From Spongilla lacustris (taxonomy: Eukaryota > Porifera > Demospongiae > Spongillida > Spongillidae), in contig OX442432.1 in assembly GCA_949361645.1 (NCBI GenBank), positions 2,360,674 through 2,424,673 on the forward strand: 64,000 nt of DNA, read 5' to 3'. The position numbers and the translations under genes are program-made. Below the pieces are notes generated by a model that was not told the DNA's origin, searched no databases, and saw only the letters and a program-made list of their open reading frames with translations. Shown piece after piece: positions 11,991 to 24,935 of this stretch (positions within the stretch are counted from its first letter, which is position 1; every line of letters begins with the position of its first letter).

Positions 11991-14900
11991 CTTGGTCTTA
12001 AAATAATTTTCTGTATTTGATGCGTGAGTGTTGTTTATGAGTACTACCTGTTGAGGACCCAGTATAGCTAACCATCTTTTCATTGGTTAACCAAGGCTTC
12101 CTTCTTTCCTAACCCTTCCTGTCCCCTCTTGATCTTAAAATAATTCACTGTGTGAGTGTTGCTTATGAGTACTACCTGTAGAGGACCCGGTATAGCTATC
12201 CGACTTTTCATTGGTGAACCAAGGCTTCCTTCTTTCGTACTGCTTCTTGTTCCTTCTTGATCTTTTACAATTCTCTACATGTTTGTTGTGTGAGTAGTAT
12301 AGCTAACCTTCTTTTAGTTCCTTAAACTAGGCTTCCTTCTTTCCTACGGTCCCTTCCTATCCCCCTCGATCCATCTCTTTGTATGATGCGTGAGTGTTGC
12401 TTATGAGTACTACCTGTTGAGGACCCAGTATAGCTAACCATCTTTTCATTGCTTAACCAAGGCTTCCTTCTTTCCTACCCCTTCCTGTCACCTCTAGATC
12501 TTAAAATCCTACCATGCAATTCTCTGTGTTTGGTATGGGTATTGCTTATGAGTACTACATGTAAAGGGCCGACTATACTTTTAAAACCCTCTTTTCATTG
12601 CTTAACTCAGGGGTTTTTTTTTTCCTGCCCCTTTCTCTCCCTTCATAATGTTAAAAAAAATTCTCTGCGTTTCGTGTGCGAGTGTTGCTTATGAGTACTA
12701 CCTGTTCAGGACCCAGTATAGCTATCCATCTTTTCATTGCTTAACCCAGGCTACAATCTTTAATACCCCTTCCTGTCCTCTCTTGATCTTAAAATAATTC
12801 TCTGTGTGAGTGTTGCGTATGAGTACTACCTGTTGAGGACGCAGTATAGCTATCCAACTTTTCATTGGTGAACCAAGGCTTCCTTCTTTCGTACTGCTTC
12901 TTGTTCCCTCTTGATCTTTTACAATTCTCTACATGTTTGTTGTGTGAGTAGTATAGCTAACCTTCTTTTAGTTCCTTAACCTAGGCTTCCTTCTTTCCTA
13001 CGGTCCCTTCCGATCCCCCTCGATCCTTCTCTTTGTATGATGCATGAGTGTTGCTTATGAGTACTACCTGTTGAGGACCCAGTATAGCTAACCATCTTTT
13101 CATTGCTTAACCCAGGCTACAATCTTTAATACCCCATCCTATCCCTCTTGATCTTAAAATAATTCTCTGTGTTACTGTTGCTTATGAGAACTACAGCTAA
13201 CCGTCTTTTTATTGCTTAACCAAGGCTTCCTTCTTTCGTACTGCTTCTTGTTCCCTCTTGATCTTTTACAATTCTCTACATGTTTGTTGTGTAAGTGGTT
13301 AAGCTAACCTTCTTTTAGTTCCTTAAACAAGGCTTCCTTCTTTCCTACGGTCCACTCCTATCCCCCTCGATTCTTCTCTTTGTATGATGTGTTAGTGTTG
13401 CATATGAGTACTACCTGTTGAGGGTCCAGTATAGCTAACCATCTTTTCATTGCTTAACCAAGGCTTCCTTCTTTCCTACCCCTTCCTGTTCCCTCTTGAT
13501 TTTTAAAAAACAATTCTCTGTGTTTGTCTGGTCTGTGAGTGTTGCTTATGAGTACTACCTGTATAGCTATCCAACTTTTCATTGCTTAACAAAGACTTCC
13601 TTCTTTCCTACACTAAGCTTCTTGTCCCCTATTGATCTTAAAATAATTCTCTGTGTTTCGTGTGTGTGTTGCTTATGAATACTACCTGTTGAGGACCCAC
13701 TATAGCTAACCATAGTTTCATTGCTTAACCAAGGCTTCCTTCTTTCCTACCCCTTCCTGTCCCCTCTTGATCTTAAAATAATTCTCTTTGTGAGTGTTGC
13801 TTATGACTACTAACTGTTGAGGGCCCAGTATAGCTAACCCTCTTTTTATTACTTGAACAAGACTTCCATCTTTCCTACCTCATCCTGTCCCCTTTTGATC
13901 TTAAAATAATTCTCTTTGTGAGTGTTGCTTATGACTACTAACTGTTGAGGGCCCAGTATAGCTAACCCTCTTTTTATTACTTGAACAAGACTTCAATCTT
14001 TCCTACCCCATCCCGTCTCCTCTTGATCTTAAAATAATTTTCTGTGTTTACATGGTGTGTGAGTGTTGCTTATGAGTATCACCTGTTGAGGACCCAGTAT
14101 AGCTAACCATCTTTTCATTGCTTAACCAAGGCTTCCTTTTTTTCCTACCCCTTCCTGTCCCCTCTAGATCTTTAAATAATTCTCTATGTTTGCATGGTGT
14201 GTGTGTTGCTTATGAGTACTACCTGTTGAGGACCTACTATAGGTATCCATCTTTTCATTCGTTAACCAAGGCTTCCTACTTTCCTACCCCTTCCTGTCCC
14301 CTCTTGATCTTAAAATAATTCTCTGTGTGAGTGTTGCTTATGAGTACTACCTGTTGAGGGCTCAGTATAGCTAACCCTATTTTTATTACTTGAACAAGAC
14401 TTCCTTGATTCCTACCCCATCCTATTTCCTCTTGATCTTAAAATAATTCTCTGTGTTTTCATGGTGTGTGAGTGTTAGCTTATGATTACTACCTGTTGAG
14501 GACCCACTATAGCTATCCATCTTTTCATTGGTTAACCAAGGCTTCCTTCTTTCCTACCCCATCTTGTCCCCTCTTGATCTTAAAATAATTCTCTGTGTGA
14601 GTGTTGCTTATGAGTACTACCTGTTGAGGGCCCAGTATAGCTAACCCTATTTTTATTACTTGAACAAGACTTCCTTGATTCCTACCCCATCCTATTTCCT
14701 CTTGATCTTAAAATAATTCTCTGTGGTTTCATGGTGTGTGAGTGTTAGCTTATGATTACTACCTGTTGAGGACCCACTATAGCTATCCATCTTTTCATTG
14801 GTTAACCAAGGCTTCCTTCTTTCCTACCCCTTCTTGTCCCCTCTTGATCTTAAAATAATTCTCTGTGTTTTCATGGTGTGTGAGTGTTAGCTTATGAGTA

Positions 14901-17660
14901 CTACCTGTTGAGGACCCAGCATAACTAACCATCTTTTCATTGCTTAACAAAGACTTCCATCTTTCCTACACTTAGCTTCCTGTCCCCTCTTGATCTTTAA
15001 ATGATTCTCTGTGTTTGCCTGGTGTGTGAGTGTTACTTATGAGTACTACCTGTTGAGGACCCAGCATAACGTACCATCTTTTCATTGCTTAACAAAGACT
15101 TCCATCTTTCCTACACTTAGCTTCCTGTCCCCTCTTGATCTTAAAATAATTCTCTGTGTTTCGTGTGTGAGTGTTGCTTATGAGTGCTACCTGTTGAGGA
15201 CCCAGTATAGCTAACCATCTTTTCATTGGTTAACCAAGGCTTCCTTCTTTCCTACCCCTTCCTGTCCCCTCTTGATCTTTAAATAATTCTCTGTGTTTGC
15301 CTGGTGTGTGAGTGTTACTTATGAGTACTACCTGTTGAGGACCCAGTATAGCTAACCATAGTTTCATTGCTTAACCAAGGCTTCCTTCTTTCCTACCCCT
15401 TCCTGTCCCCTCTTGATCTTAAATAATTCTCTTTGTGAGTGTTGCTTATGACTACTAACTGTTGAGGGCCCAGTATAGCTAACCCTCTTTTTATTAGTTG
15501 AACAAGACTTCCATCTTTCCTACCCCATCCTGTCTCCTCTTGATCTCAAAATAATTCTCTGTGTTTACATGGTGTGTGAGTGTTGCTTATGAGTATCACC
15601 TGTTGAGGACCCAGTATAGCTAACCATCTTTTCATTGCTTAACCAAGGCTTCCTTTTTTCCTACCCCTTCCTGTCCCCTCTAGATCTTTAAATAATTCTC
15701 TGTGTTTGCATGGTGTGTGAGTGTTGCTTATGAGTACTACCTGTTGAGGACCTACTATAGGTATCCATCTTTCCATTCGTTAACCAAGGCTTCCTTCTTT
15801 CCTACCCCTTCCTGTCCCCTCTTGATCTTAAAATAATTCTCTGTGTGAGTGTTGCTTATGAGTACTACCTGTTGAGGGCCCAGTATAGCTAACCCTATTT
15901 TTTTACTTGAACAAGACTTCCTTGATTCCTACCCCATCCTATTTCCTCTTGATCTTAAAATAATTCTCTGTGTTTTCATGGTGTGTGAGTGTTAGCTTAT
16001 GATTACTACCTGTTGAGGACCCACTATAGCTATCCATCTTTTCATTGGTTAACCAAGGCTTCCATTTTTCCTACTTCTTCCTGTCCCCTCTAGATCTTTA
16101 AATAATTCTCTGTGCTTGCATGGTGTGTGAGTGTTGCTTATGAGTACTACCTGTTGAGGGACCCACTATAGCTATCCATCTTTTCATTGGTTAACCAAGG
16201 CTTCCTTCTTTCCTACCCCTTCCTGTCCCCTCTTGATCTTTAAATAATTCTCTGTGTTTGCCTGGTGTGTGAGTGTTACTTATGAGTACTACCTGTTGAG
16301 GACCCAGTATAGCTATCCATCTTTTCATTGCTTAACAAAGACATCCTTCTTTCCTACACTTAGCTTCCTGTCCCCTCTTGATCTTTAAACAATTCTCTGT
16401 GTTTGCCTGGTGTGTGAGTGTTACTTTTGAGTACTACCTGTTGAGGACCCACTATAGCTATCCATCTTTTCATTGGTTAACCAAGGCTTCCTTTTTTCCT
16501 ACCCCTTCCTGTCCCCTCTAGATCTTTAAATAATTCTCTGTGTTTGCATGGTGTGTGAGTGTTGCTTATGAGTACTACCTGTTGAGGACCCACTATAGCT
16601 ATCCATCTTTTCATTGGTTAACCAAGGCTTCCTTCTTTCCTACCCCTTCCTGTCCCCTCTTGATCTTTAAATAATTCTCTGTGTTTGCCTGGTGTGTGAG
16701 TGTTACTTATGAGTACTACCTGTTGAGGACCCAGTATAGCTATCCATCTTTTCATTGCTTAACAAAGACTTCCTTCTTTCCTACACTTAGCTTCCTGTCC
16801 CCTCTTGATCTTTAAACAATTCTCTGTGTTTGCCTGGTGTGTGAGTGTTACTTATGAGTACTACCTGTTGAGGACCCAATATAGCTAACCATCTTTTCAT
16901 TGCTTAACCAAGGCGTCCTTCTTTCCTACCCCTTCCTGTCCCCTCTTGATCATAAAATCATTCTTTGTGTGAGTGTTGCTTAAGAGTATTACCTGTTGAG
17001 GGCCCAGTATAGCTAACCCTCTTTTTATTAGTTGAACAAGACTTCCATCTTTCCTACCCCATCCTGTCTCCTCTTGATCTCAAAATAATTCTCTGTCTTT
17101 TCATGGTGTGTGAGTGTTGCTTATGAGTACTACCTGTTGAGGGCCCAGTATAGCTATCCATCATTTCATTGGTTAGCCAAGGCTTCCTTATTTCCTACCC
17201 CTTCCTGTTCCCTGTTGATCTTAAAATAATTCTCTGTGTTTGCCTGGTATGTGAGTGTTGCTTATGAGTACTACCTGTTGAGGACCCAGTATAGCTAACC
17301 ATCTTAACAAAGACTTCCTTCGTACTGCTTCTTGTTCACTCTTGATTTTTTACAATTCCCTACATGTTTGTTGTGTGAGTGGTATAGCTAACCTTCTTTT
17401 AGTTCCTTAAACTAGGCTTCCTACTTTCCTACAGTCGCTTCCTATCCCCCTCGATCCTTCTCTTTGTATGGTGTGTGAGTGTTGCTTATGAGTACTACCT
17501 GTTGAGGGCCCAGTATAACTAACCATCTTTTTATTGCTTAACCAAGGCTTCCTTCTTTCGTTCCCCTTCCTGTCTGATCTTGATCTTAAAATAATTCTCT
17601 GTGTGAGTGTTGCATATGAGTACTAAGTCTTGAGGGCCTGGTATAGCTAACCCTCTTTTC
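11990..17660 (+). repeat. Left-arm tandem array, 128- and 142-bp units
   Basis: About forty tandem units by length. The core blocks are TTGCTTATGAGTACTACCTG, TTGAGGACCCAGTATAGCTA, TCTTTTCATTGCTTAACCAA, GGCTTCCTTCTTTCCTACCC and CTTGATCTTAAAATAATTCT. Short units measure 128 bp (for example TTAAAATAAT at 13773, 13901, 14029). Long units have an extra TTGCATGGTGTG-like segment and measure about 142 bp. The strand is strongly pyrimidine-biased. Unit length is not a multiple of three, so the small open frames here are by-products. Confidence 0.92.
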
Positions 17661-17668
17661 ATCAGTAT

Positions 17669-18946
17669 CCAAAAAGAAGCAAAATTATTGTGCATGCTTT
17701 TGAGGTGTGTAAACCTGTGTTAAGTGATGGTGTGTTTTATTTTAAAGAGCTTGTTATTACTGATAAAAGTAAAATCTCTGCATAAAATACACCTGTAGAT
17801 TTGGATATAATTGCAATTTTAAATACGGCATCTAGTAATGTAATCCGCAAAGATTTGTACATACGTGTATTGTTGTAATGTAGCATTTAAAACATTGTGA
17901 GCAAAGAGCTGTGTCACTTTGTGTCTTTAAAAGTAAGGTTAGATAATTACAACTGTAGATTGTTTTTAAAAGAGGTGTTATTTTCATTATGATATCAGTA
18001 TCATTCATGCATCTAGTTAAAATTTTGTTGTTGCTTGTGTATGGGTAGGCTCTCGTCTTTATACAGACACCTGTTGTGTACTTTCATTTTAAAGCATGAA
18101 CTAATATTGCAAGCCTCCAGCTAATGTAGATTTCTAATGCATCATGTTGTGAGACTTGGCCTTGAATCAGTTTTCAGGTCATAATGAGTGTGCTAAAGTA
18201 TGGGTACATGTAGATGGGCTCACTACTTCATTACACTCCTTTTGTTATGTATTATTGTGCCTGCTTTCAAAATGTACGAACTAAATGTACATGTTTAGAA
18301 GCTCACAACTTACATTTTCTATGAAGTACACCCTCACATCAATGCAGTTTTTGTAAGTACCTTCAACAGAATGAACAATTACATGTATATCCGTTACATT
18401 ATGCTATGAGCTGAAAATTAAAGCACACCTGACACTATTTAAGCAGAGAGTCTCCATCCATACAAGCACTATGACCTGGGACATCATCATGCATATGTAT
18501 TGGAATTTTCATATGACTAGCTGTAAGTTACACATAACCAAGACACTAAATTCAGTGAGTTCAAATGTATGAATGGATACCCATCTTCACCTATGCTGGC
18601 CAAAACAGGACTGATAAACAAGACAGATGGTGTAAACTCATATCAGTAACATCTCTCACTAGAAGGAACAATGCAAATCAAATTCATATAAAACCTAGTC
18701 TTTTATGAACCAATTAGGTACCTTCATGTTTGTAAAAAGCCTCTAACAGGCCAAGCACTACTATGCCAAGCAAGAGGACCCTTGATTCTGCAAAATCCAC
18801 AAAGTAGCTCACTAAAAGACATAACAGACATAACAGAATTGTAATGACTTTTAAATACTACATGTACGTTCATATCTCAATTGCAACATAATGCAAATTC
18901 ATTAAAGCACACCCTGACTTAACAACAAATCAGAGCACACAAACTA
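17669..18946. other. Loop between the giant arms
   Basis: Non-tandem AT-rich sequence. The left half carries words resembling the left outer arm (GTAAGGTTA, GCAAGCCTCCAGCTAA, GTGTGCTAAAGTATGGGTA). The right half carries inverted counterparts (AGAGAGTCTCCATCCATAC, TTAAAGCACACC). It may therefore be an older, eroded foldback core. No gene seen. Confidence 0.6.
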
Positions 18947-21900
18947 AAAGAAAGTTAGCTATACAACTCACACAACAAACATGTAGAGAATTGTAAAAGA
19001 TCAAGAGGGAACAAGAAGCAGTATGAAAGAAGGAAGCCTTGGTTAACCAATGAAAAGATGGCTAGCTATGCTTGGTCCTCAACAGGTAGTACTCATAAGC
19101 AACACTCACACATGAAACACAGAGAATTATGAGGGGGAGGTAGGGGCAGGCAAGAAAAAAACCCTGGGCTAAGCAATGAAAAGAGGGTTTTAAAACAATA
19201 GGCATGTAGTACTCATAAGCAACACCTATACCAAACACAGATAATTGCATCGTACGTTTTAAGATATAGAGGGGACAGGAAGGGGTAAAAAAGAAGGAAG
19301 CCTTGGTTAAGCAATGAAAAGATGATTAGCTATACTGGGTCTTCAACAGTTAGTATTCATATGCAACACACACGCATCATACAAAGAGAAGGATCGAGGG
19401 GGATAGGAAGGGACCGTAGGAAAGAAGGAAGCCTAGGTAAAGGAACTAAAAGAAGGTTAGCAATACCACTCACACAACAAACATGTACAGAATTGTAAAA
19501 GATCAATAGGGAACAAGAAGCAGTACGAAAGAAGGAAGCCTTGCTTAACCAATGAAAAGATGCTTAGCTATACTGGGTCCTCAACAGGTAGTACTCATAA
19601 GCAACACTCACACAGACAATTATTTTAAGATCAAGAGGGGACAGGAAGGGGTAGGAAAGAAGGAAGCCTTGTTCAAGTAATAAAAATAGGGTTAGCTATA
19701 CTGGGTCCTCAACAGATAGTACTCATACGCAACACTCACAAACCATGCAAACACAGAGAATTATTTTAAGATCAAGAGGGCACAGGAAGGGTTAGGAAAA
19801 AAGGAAGCCTTGGTTAACCAATGAAAAGATGGATAGCTATACTGGGTCCTCAACAGGTAGTACTCAAACGCAACACTCACGCAGACAATTATTTTAAGAT
19901 CAAGAGGGGACAGGAAGCTAGGTGAAGGAAAGAAGGAAGTCTTTGTTAAGCAATGAAAAGATGGTTAGCTATACTGGGTCCTCAATAGGTAGTACTCATA
20001 AGCAACACTCACACACCATGAAAACACAGAAAATTATTTTAAGATCAAGAGGAGACAGGATGGGGTAGGAAAGATGGAAGTCTTGTTCAAGTAATAAAAA
20101 AGGGTTAGCTATACTGGGCCCTCAACAGTTAGTAGTCATAAGCAACACTCACAAAGAGAATTATTTTACGATCAAGAGGGGACAGGAAGGGGTAGGAAAG
20201 AAGGAAGCCTTGGTTAAGCAATGAAAAGATGGTTAGCTATACTGGGTCCTTAATAGGTAGTACTCATAAGCAACACTCACACAACATGAAAACACAGAAA
20301 ATTATTTTAAGATCAAGAAGGGACAGGAAGGGGTAGGAAAGAAGGAAGCCTTGGTTAAGCAATGAAATGATGGTTAGCTATACTGGGTCCTCAATAGGTA
20401 GTACTCATAAGCAACACTCACACACCATGAAAACACAGAAAATTATTTTTTAAGATCAAGAGGAGACAGGATGGGTAGGAAAGATGAAAGTCTTGTTCAA
20501 GTAATAAAAAGAGGGTTAGCTATACTAGGCCCTCAACAGTTAGTAGTCATAAGCAACACTCACAAAGAGAATTATTTTACGATCAAGAGGGGACAGGAAG
20601 GGATAGGAAAGAAGGAAGCCTTGGTTAAGCAATGAAAAGATGGTTAGCTATACTGGGTCCTCAACAGGTAGTACTCATAAGCAACACTCACACACGAAAC
20701 ACAGAGAATTATTTTAAGATCAAGAGGGGACAGGAAGCTAAGTGTAGGAAAGAAGCAAGCCTTGGTTAACCAATGAAAAGATGGTTAGCTATATTGGGTC
20801 CTCAACAGGTAGTACTCATAAGTAACACTCACACACCAGGCAAACACAGAAAATTATTTAAAGATCAAGAGGGGACAGGAAGGGTAGGAAAGATGAAAGT
20901 CTTGTTCAAGTAATAAAAAGAGGGTTAGCTATACTAGGCCCTCAACAGTTAGTAGTCATAAGCAACACTCACAAAGAGAATTATTTTACGATCAAGAGGG
21001 GACAGGAAGGGATAGGAAAGAAGGAAGCCTTGGTTAAGCAATGAAAAGATGGTTAGCTATACTGGGTCCTCAACAGGTAGTACTCATAAGCAACACTCAC
21101 ACACGAAACACAGAGAATTATTTTAAGATCAAGAGGGGACAGGAAGCTAAGTGTAGGAAAGAAGCAAGCCTTGGTTAACCAATGAAAAGATGGTTAGCTA
21201 TATTGGGTCCTCAACAGGTAGTACTCATAAGTAACACTCACACACCAGGCAAACACAGAAAATTATTTAAAGATCAAGAGGGGACAGGAAGGGGTAGGAA
21301 AGAAGGATGCCTTGGTTAACCAATGAAAAGATGGATAGCTATAGTGGGTCCTCAACAGGTAGTAATCATAAGCTAACACTCACACACCATGAAAACACAG
21401 AGAATTATTTTAAGATCAAGAGGAAATAGGATGGGGTAGGAATCAAGGAAGTCTTGTTCAAGTAATAAAAATAGGGTTCGCTATACTGGGCCCTCAACAG
21501 GTAATACTCATAAGCAACACTCACACAGAGAATTATTTTATGATCAAGAGGGGACAGGTAGGGGTAGGAAAGAAGGACGCCTTGGTTAAGCAATGAAAAG
21601 ATGGTTAGCTATACTGGGTCCTCAACAGGTAGTACTCATAAGTAACACTCACACACCCGGCAAACACAGAGAATTATTTAAAGATCAAGAGGGGACAGGA
21701 AGCTAAGTGTAGGAAAGAAGGAAGTCTTTGTTGAGCAAAGAAAAGATGGTTAGCTATACTGGGTCCTCAACAGGTAGTACTCATAAGTAACACTCACACA
21801 CCAGGCAAACACAGAGAATTATTTAAAGATCAAGAGGGGACAGGAAGCTAAGTGTAGGAAAGAAGGAAGTCTTTGTTGAGCAAAGAAAAGATGGTTAGCT

Positions 21901-24900
21901 ATACTGGGTCCTCAACAGGTAGTACTCAAACGCAACACTCACGCAGACAATTATTTTAAGATCAAGAGGGGACAGGAAGCTAGGTGAAGGAAAGAAGGAA
22001 GTCATTGTTAAGCAATGAAAAGATGGTTAGCTATACTGGGTCCTCAATAGGTAGTACTCATAAGCAACACTCACACACTATGAAAACACAGAAAATTATT
22101 TTAAGATCAAGAGGAGACAGGATGGGGTAGGAAAGATGGAAGTCTTGTTCAAGTAATAAAAAGAGGGTTAGCTATACTGGGCCCTCAACAGTTAGTAGTC
22201 ATAAGCAACACTCACAAATACTCACAAAGAGAATTATTTTACGATCAAAAGGGGACAGGCAGGGGTAGGAAAGAAGGAAGCCTTGGTTAACCAATGAAAA
22301 GATGGTTAGCTATACTGGGTCCTCAACAGGTAGTACTCATAAGCAACACTCACACACGAAACACAGAGAATTATTTTAAGATCAAGAGGGGACAGGAAGC
22401 TAAGTGTAGGAAAGAAGGAAGCTTTGGTTAACCAATGAAAAGATGGTTAGCTATATTGGGTCCTCAACAGGTAGTACTCATAAGTAACACTCACACACCA
22501 GGCAAACACAGAGAATTATATAAAGATCAAGAGGGGACAGGAAGGGGTAGGAAAGAAGGAAGCCTTGGTTAACCAATGAAAAGATGGATAGCTATAGTGG
22601 GTCCTCAACAGGTAGTAATCATAAGCTAACACTCACACACCATGAAAACACAGAGAATTATTTTAAGATCAAGAGGAAGTAGGATGGGGTAGGAATCAAG
22701 GAAGTCTTGTTCAAGTAAAAAAATAGGGTTAGCTATACTGGGCCCTCAACAGGTAGTACTCATAAGCAACACTCACACAGAGAATTATTTTAAGATCAAG
22801 AGGGGACAGGAAGGGGTAGGAAAGAAGGAAGCCTTGGTTAACGAATGGAAAGATGGATACCTATAGTAGGTCCTCAACAGGTAGTACTCATAAGCAACAC
22901 TCACACACCATGCAAACACAGAGAATTATTTAAAGATCTAGAGGGTAGGAAAAAAGGAAGCCTTGGTTAAGCAATGAAATGATGGTTAGCTATACTGGGT
23001 CCTCAACAGGTGATACTCATAAGCAACACTCAAACACCATGTAAACACAGAGAATTATTTTAAGATCAAGAGGAGACAGGATGGGGTAGGAAAGATGGAA
23101 GTCTTGTTCAAGTAATAAAAAGAGGGTTAGCTATACTGGGCCCTCAACAGTTAGTAGTCATAAGCAACACTCACAAAGAGAATTATTTTAAGATCAAGAG
23201 GGGACAGGAAGGGGTAGGAAAGAAGGAAGCCTTGGTTAAGCAATGAAACTATGGTTAGCTATACTGGGTCCTCAACAGGTAGTACTCATAAGCTAACACT
23301 CACACACCATGGAAACAGAGAATTATTTAAAGATCAAGAGGGGACAGGAAGCTAGGTGTAGAAAAGAAGGAAGTCTTTGTTAAGCAATGAAAAGTTGGAT
23401 AGCTATACTGGGTCCTCAACAGGTAGTACTCATAAGCAACACTCACACACGAAACACAGAGAATTATTTTAAGATCAAGAGGGGACAGGAAGCTAGGTGT
23501 AGGAAAGAAGGAAGTCTTTATTAAGCAATGAAAAGTTGGATAGCTATACAGGTAGTACTCATAAGCAACACTCACAGACCAGACAAACACAGAGAATTGT
23601 TTTTTAAAGATCAAGAGGGAACAGGAAGGGGTAGGAAAGAAGGAAGCCTTGGTTAAGCAATGAAAAGATGGTTAGCTATACTGGGCCCTCAACAGGTAGT
23701 ACTCATACGCAACACTAACACATCATGCAAAGAAAAGAATTGAGGGGGATAGGAAGGGACCGTAGGAAAGAAGGAAGCCTAGTTTAAGGAACTAAAAGAA
23801 GGTTAGCTTAACCACTTACACAACAAACATGTAGAGAATTGTAAAAGATCAAGAGGGAACAAGAAGCAGTACGAAAGAAGGAAGCCTTGGTTAAGCAATA
23901 AAAAGAGGGTTAGCTATACTGGGCCCTCAACAGGTAGTTCTCATAAGCAACAGTAACACAGAGAATTATTTTAAGATCAAGAGGGGATAGGAAGGGGTAT
24001 TAATGATTGTAGCCTGAGTTAAGCAATGAAAAGATGGTTAGCTATACTGGGTCCTCAACAGGTAGTACTCATACGCAACACTCACACAGAGAATTATTTT
24101 AAGATCAAGAGGGGACAGGAAGGGGTATTAAAGATTGTAGCCTGGGTTAAGCAATGAAAAGATGGATAGCTATACTGGGTCCTGAACAGGTAGTACTCAT
24201 AAGCAACACTCGCACACGAAACACAGAGAATTTTTTTTAACATTATGAAGGGAGAGGAAGGGGCAGGAAAAAAAAAAAACCCTGAGTTAAGCAATGAAAA
24301 GAGGGTTTTAAAAGTATAGTCGGCCCTTTACATGTAGTACTCATAAGCAATACCCATACCGAACACAGAGAATTGCATGGTAGGATTTTAAGATCTAGAG
24401 GTGACAGGAAGGGGTAGGAAAGAAGGAAGCCTTGGTTAAGCAATGAAAAGATGGTTAGCTATACTGGGTCCTCAACAGGTAGTACTCATAAGCAACACTC
24501 ACGCATCATACAAAGAGAAGGATCGAGGGGGATAGGAAGGGACCGTAGGAAAGAAGGAAGCCAAGGTTAAGGAACTAAAAGAAGGTTAGCTATACTACTC
24601 ACACAACAAACATGTAGAGAATTGTAAAAGATCAAGAGGGAACAAGAAGCAGTACGAAAGAAGGAAGCCTTGGTTCACCAATGAAAAGTTGGATAGCTAT
24701 ACCGGGTCCTCTACAGGTAGTACTCATAAGCAACACTCACACAGTGAATTATTTTAAGATCAAGAGGGGACAGGAAGGGTTAGGAAAGAAGGAAGCCTTG
24801 GTTAACCAATGAAAAGATGGTTAGCTATACTGGGTCCTCAACAGGTAGTACTCATAAACAACACTCACGCATCAAATACAGAAAATTATTTTAAGACCAA

Positions 24901-24935
24901 GAGGAGACAGGATGGGGTAGGAAGGCACACTTTTA
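18947..24935 (-). repeat. Right-arm tandem array (inverted copy)
   Basis: The same unit as the left array in reverse complement: GGTAGTACTCATAAGCAACA, GGTTAGCTATACTGGGTCCT and AGATCAAGAGGGGACAGGAA recur about every 128-142 bp. A three-unit higher-order repeat is visible: the variant AGCTATACTAGGCCCTCAAC occurs at about 20518 and 20928, 410 bp apart. The strand is purine-biased. Unit order is not a strict mirror of the left array. Confidence 0.92.

Noticed and set aside
11990..17660. Many 60-67-codon open frames with recurring peptides such as VAYEYYLLRT
   Set aside because: They come from tandem units of 128 or 142 bp, which are not multiples of three; frames break at every unit and show no codon-level conservation.
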